A stretch of DNA of 5,715 nt. It comes from JALYUA01 sp038329555. Lineage in GTDB: Bacteria > Acidobacteriota > Thermoanaerobaculia > UBA5066 > Gp7-AA6. The stretch spans positions 1 through 5,715 of the forward strand of contig JBBQNC010000245.1 of the NCBI GenBank assembly GCA_038329555.1. Direction: 5' to 3'. The translations under genes and the position numbers were made by a program. Of this stretch, positions 5,338 to 5,715 are shown in pieces (position 1 is the first letter of the stretch; every line of letters begins with the position of its first letter). The notes beneath the pieces are model-generated. The model was not told the DNA's origin and did not search any database. It worked only from the letters and a program-made list of their open reading frames with translations.

Positions 5338-5715
5338 GCCCTCGCCTCGCCGATGACCTCCGCGGCGCCCCGCGCCAGGAGGCGCGCGGCGACCCGGTCG
5401 GCGACTCCCTCGGGATCGGTGTCCGGCCCCTCGTCGCGTTCGCGCAGCGATCGCCGGCCGTCGGGAGAGAAGACGCCGGCCTCGAGACGGAGGATCCCGT
5501 CGCGCGAGATGGCCCGGGCGGCGAGCGGCGCCCGGCATCCGGCCTGGAGGAGGTGGAGCAGCCGCCGCTCCGCGCGGGCCTCCCGGTGAGAGGCCGGATC
5601 GTCCAGGGCGCCGAGCGCCCGCGCCGCCGAAGCGTCGTCCGCGCGCGCCACGAGGGCGAGCGCTCCCTGCCCGATCGCCGGAAGCATGATCTCCGCCGGG
5701 AACACGTCGCACACC
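5334..5715 (-). CDS. hemC: Hydroxymethylbilane synthase (porphobilinogen deaminase), C-terminal part
   Basis: This enzyme polymerises four porphobilinogens into hydroxymethylbilane on a covalently bound dipyrromethane cofactor. Only the last 126 or so residues are visible; the window cuts off roughly 180 N-terminal residues, judged from the usual length of about 310. LPAIGQGALAL at visible residues 11-21 is the LPAxGQGAL family block. REARAERRLLHLLQAGCRAPLAARA (44-68) aligns with the ...AER...LEGGCxxPI... block. Its Cys60 is the expected thioether attachment site for the cofactor, here in Ala-Gly-Cys rather than the commoner Gly-Gly-Cys. LRLEAGVFSPDGRRSL (75-90) is the typical C-terminal domain strand pair. 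The first codon in the window is not a start: it encodes an internal Val. It is the most upstream visible gene of the cluster; hemA and the operon promoter are expected further upstream. The stop overlaps the hemD start by 4 nt. Confidence 0.94.
   Translation of the reverse strand, partial: VCDVFPAEIMLPAIGQGALALVARADDASAARALGALDDPASHREARAERRLLHLLQAGCRAPLAARAISRDGILRLEAGVFSPDGRRSLRERDEGPDTDPEGVADRVAARLLARGAAEVIGEARA

Noticed and set aside
1..5715. Mobile element, CRISPR array, defence system or novel enzyme cluster
   Set aside because: All substantial coding space is accounted for by recognised families. There are no spaced repeats, transposase motifs, RNA genes or unexplained gaps over 120 nt.

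Overview
The window is high-GC bacterial chromosomal DNA made of housekeeping and metabolic genes. I see no mobile element, CRISPR array, tRNA or rRNA. The minus strand carries a tetrapyrrole (heme/siroheme) biosynthesis cluster in the order hemC (partial) > hemD > hemB > hemL, followed by a proton-coupled oligopeptide transporter (POT/PTR2 family). At the left edge, on the plus strand and convergent with the transporter, lies the 3' part of a DUF481 (YdiY-like) outer-membrane beta-barrel gene. The outer-membrane protein ending in Phe points to a diderm. HemL shows the C5 (glutamate) route to 5-aminolevulinate, which argues against alphaproteobacteria of the ALA-synthase type. The base composition and gene mix would fit Acidobacteriota or a similar high-GC diderm phylum, but this placement is only a guess.

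Layout: 2-478 (+) DUF481 C-terminal part; 479-512 hairpin between convergent genes; 513-2066 (-) POT transporter; 2067-2185 intergenic stretch with a polypyrimidine/polypurine mirror repeat and overlapping inverted repeats; 2186-3559 (-) hemL; 3547-3588 three tandem 14-bp repeats at the hemB/hemL junction; 3584-4576 (-) hemB; 4588-5337 (-) hemD; 5334-5715 (-) hemC, cut by the window end.

How the genes work together: HemL makes 5-aminolevulinate (ALA) from glutamate-1-semialdehyde. HemB condenses two ALA to porphobilinogen, HemC joins four porphobilinogens into hydroxymethylbilane, and HemD closes and inverts ring D to give uroporphyrinogen III. hemA (glutamyl-tRNA reductase) would be expected upstream of hemC, outside the window. 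The genes are tightly packed (hemC/hemD overlap by 4 nt as GTGA; hemD/hemB are 11 nt apart; hemB/hemL are 24 nt apart), which implies one transcript with translational coupling.

The most interesting sequence detail is the hemB/hemL junction. Three 14-bp tandem repeats each contain TTGA. They form a chain of stop/start overlaps: hemB stop, 5-codon mini-ORF, 5-codon mini-ORF, hemL start. This looks like a duplicated 4-nt gene overlap that may act as stepping stones for terminating and reinitiating ribosomes. No wholly new system is evident; the rest is well-characterised biology with a few oddities.
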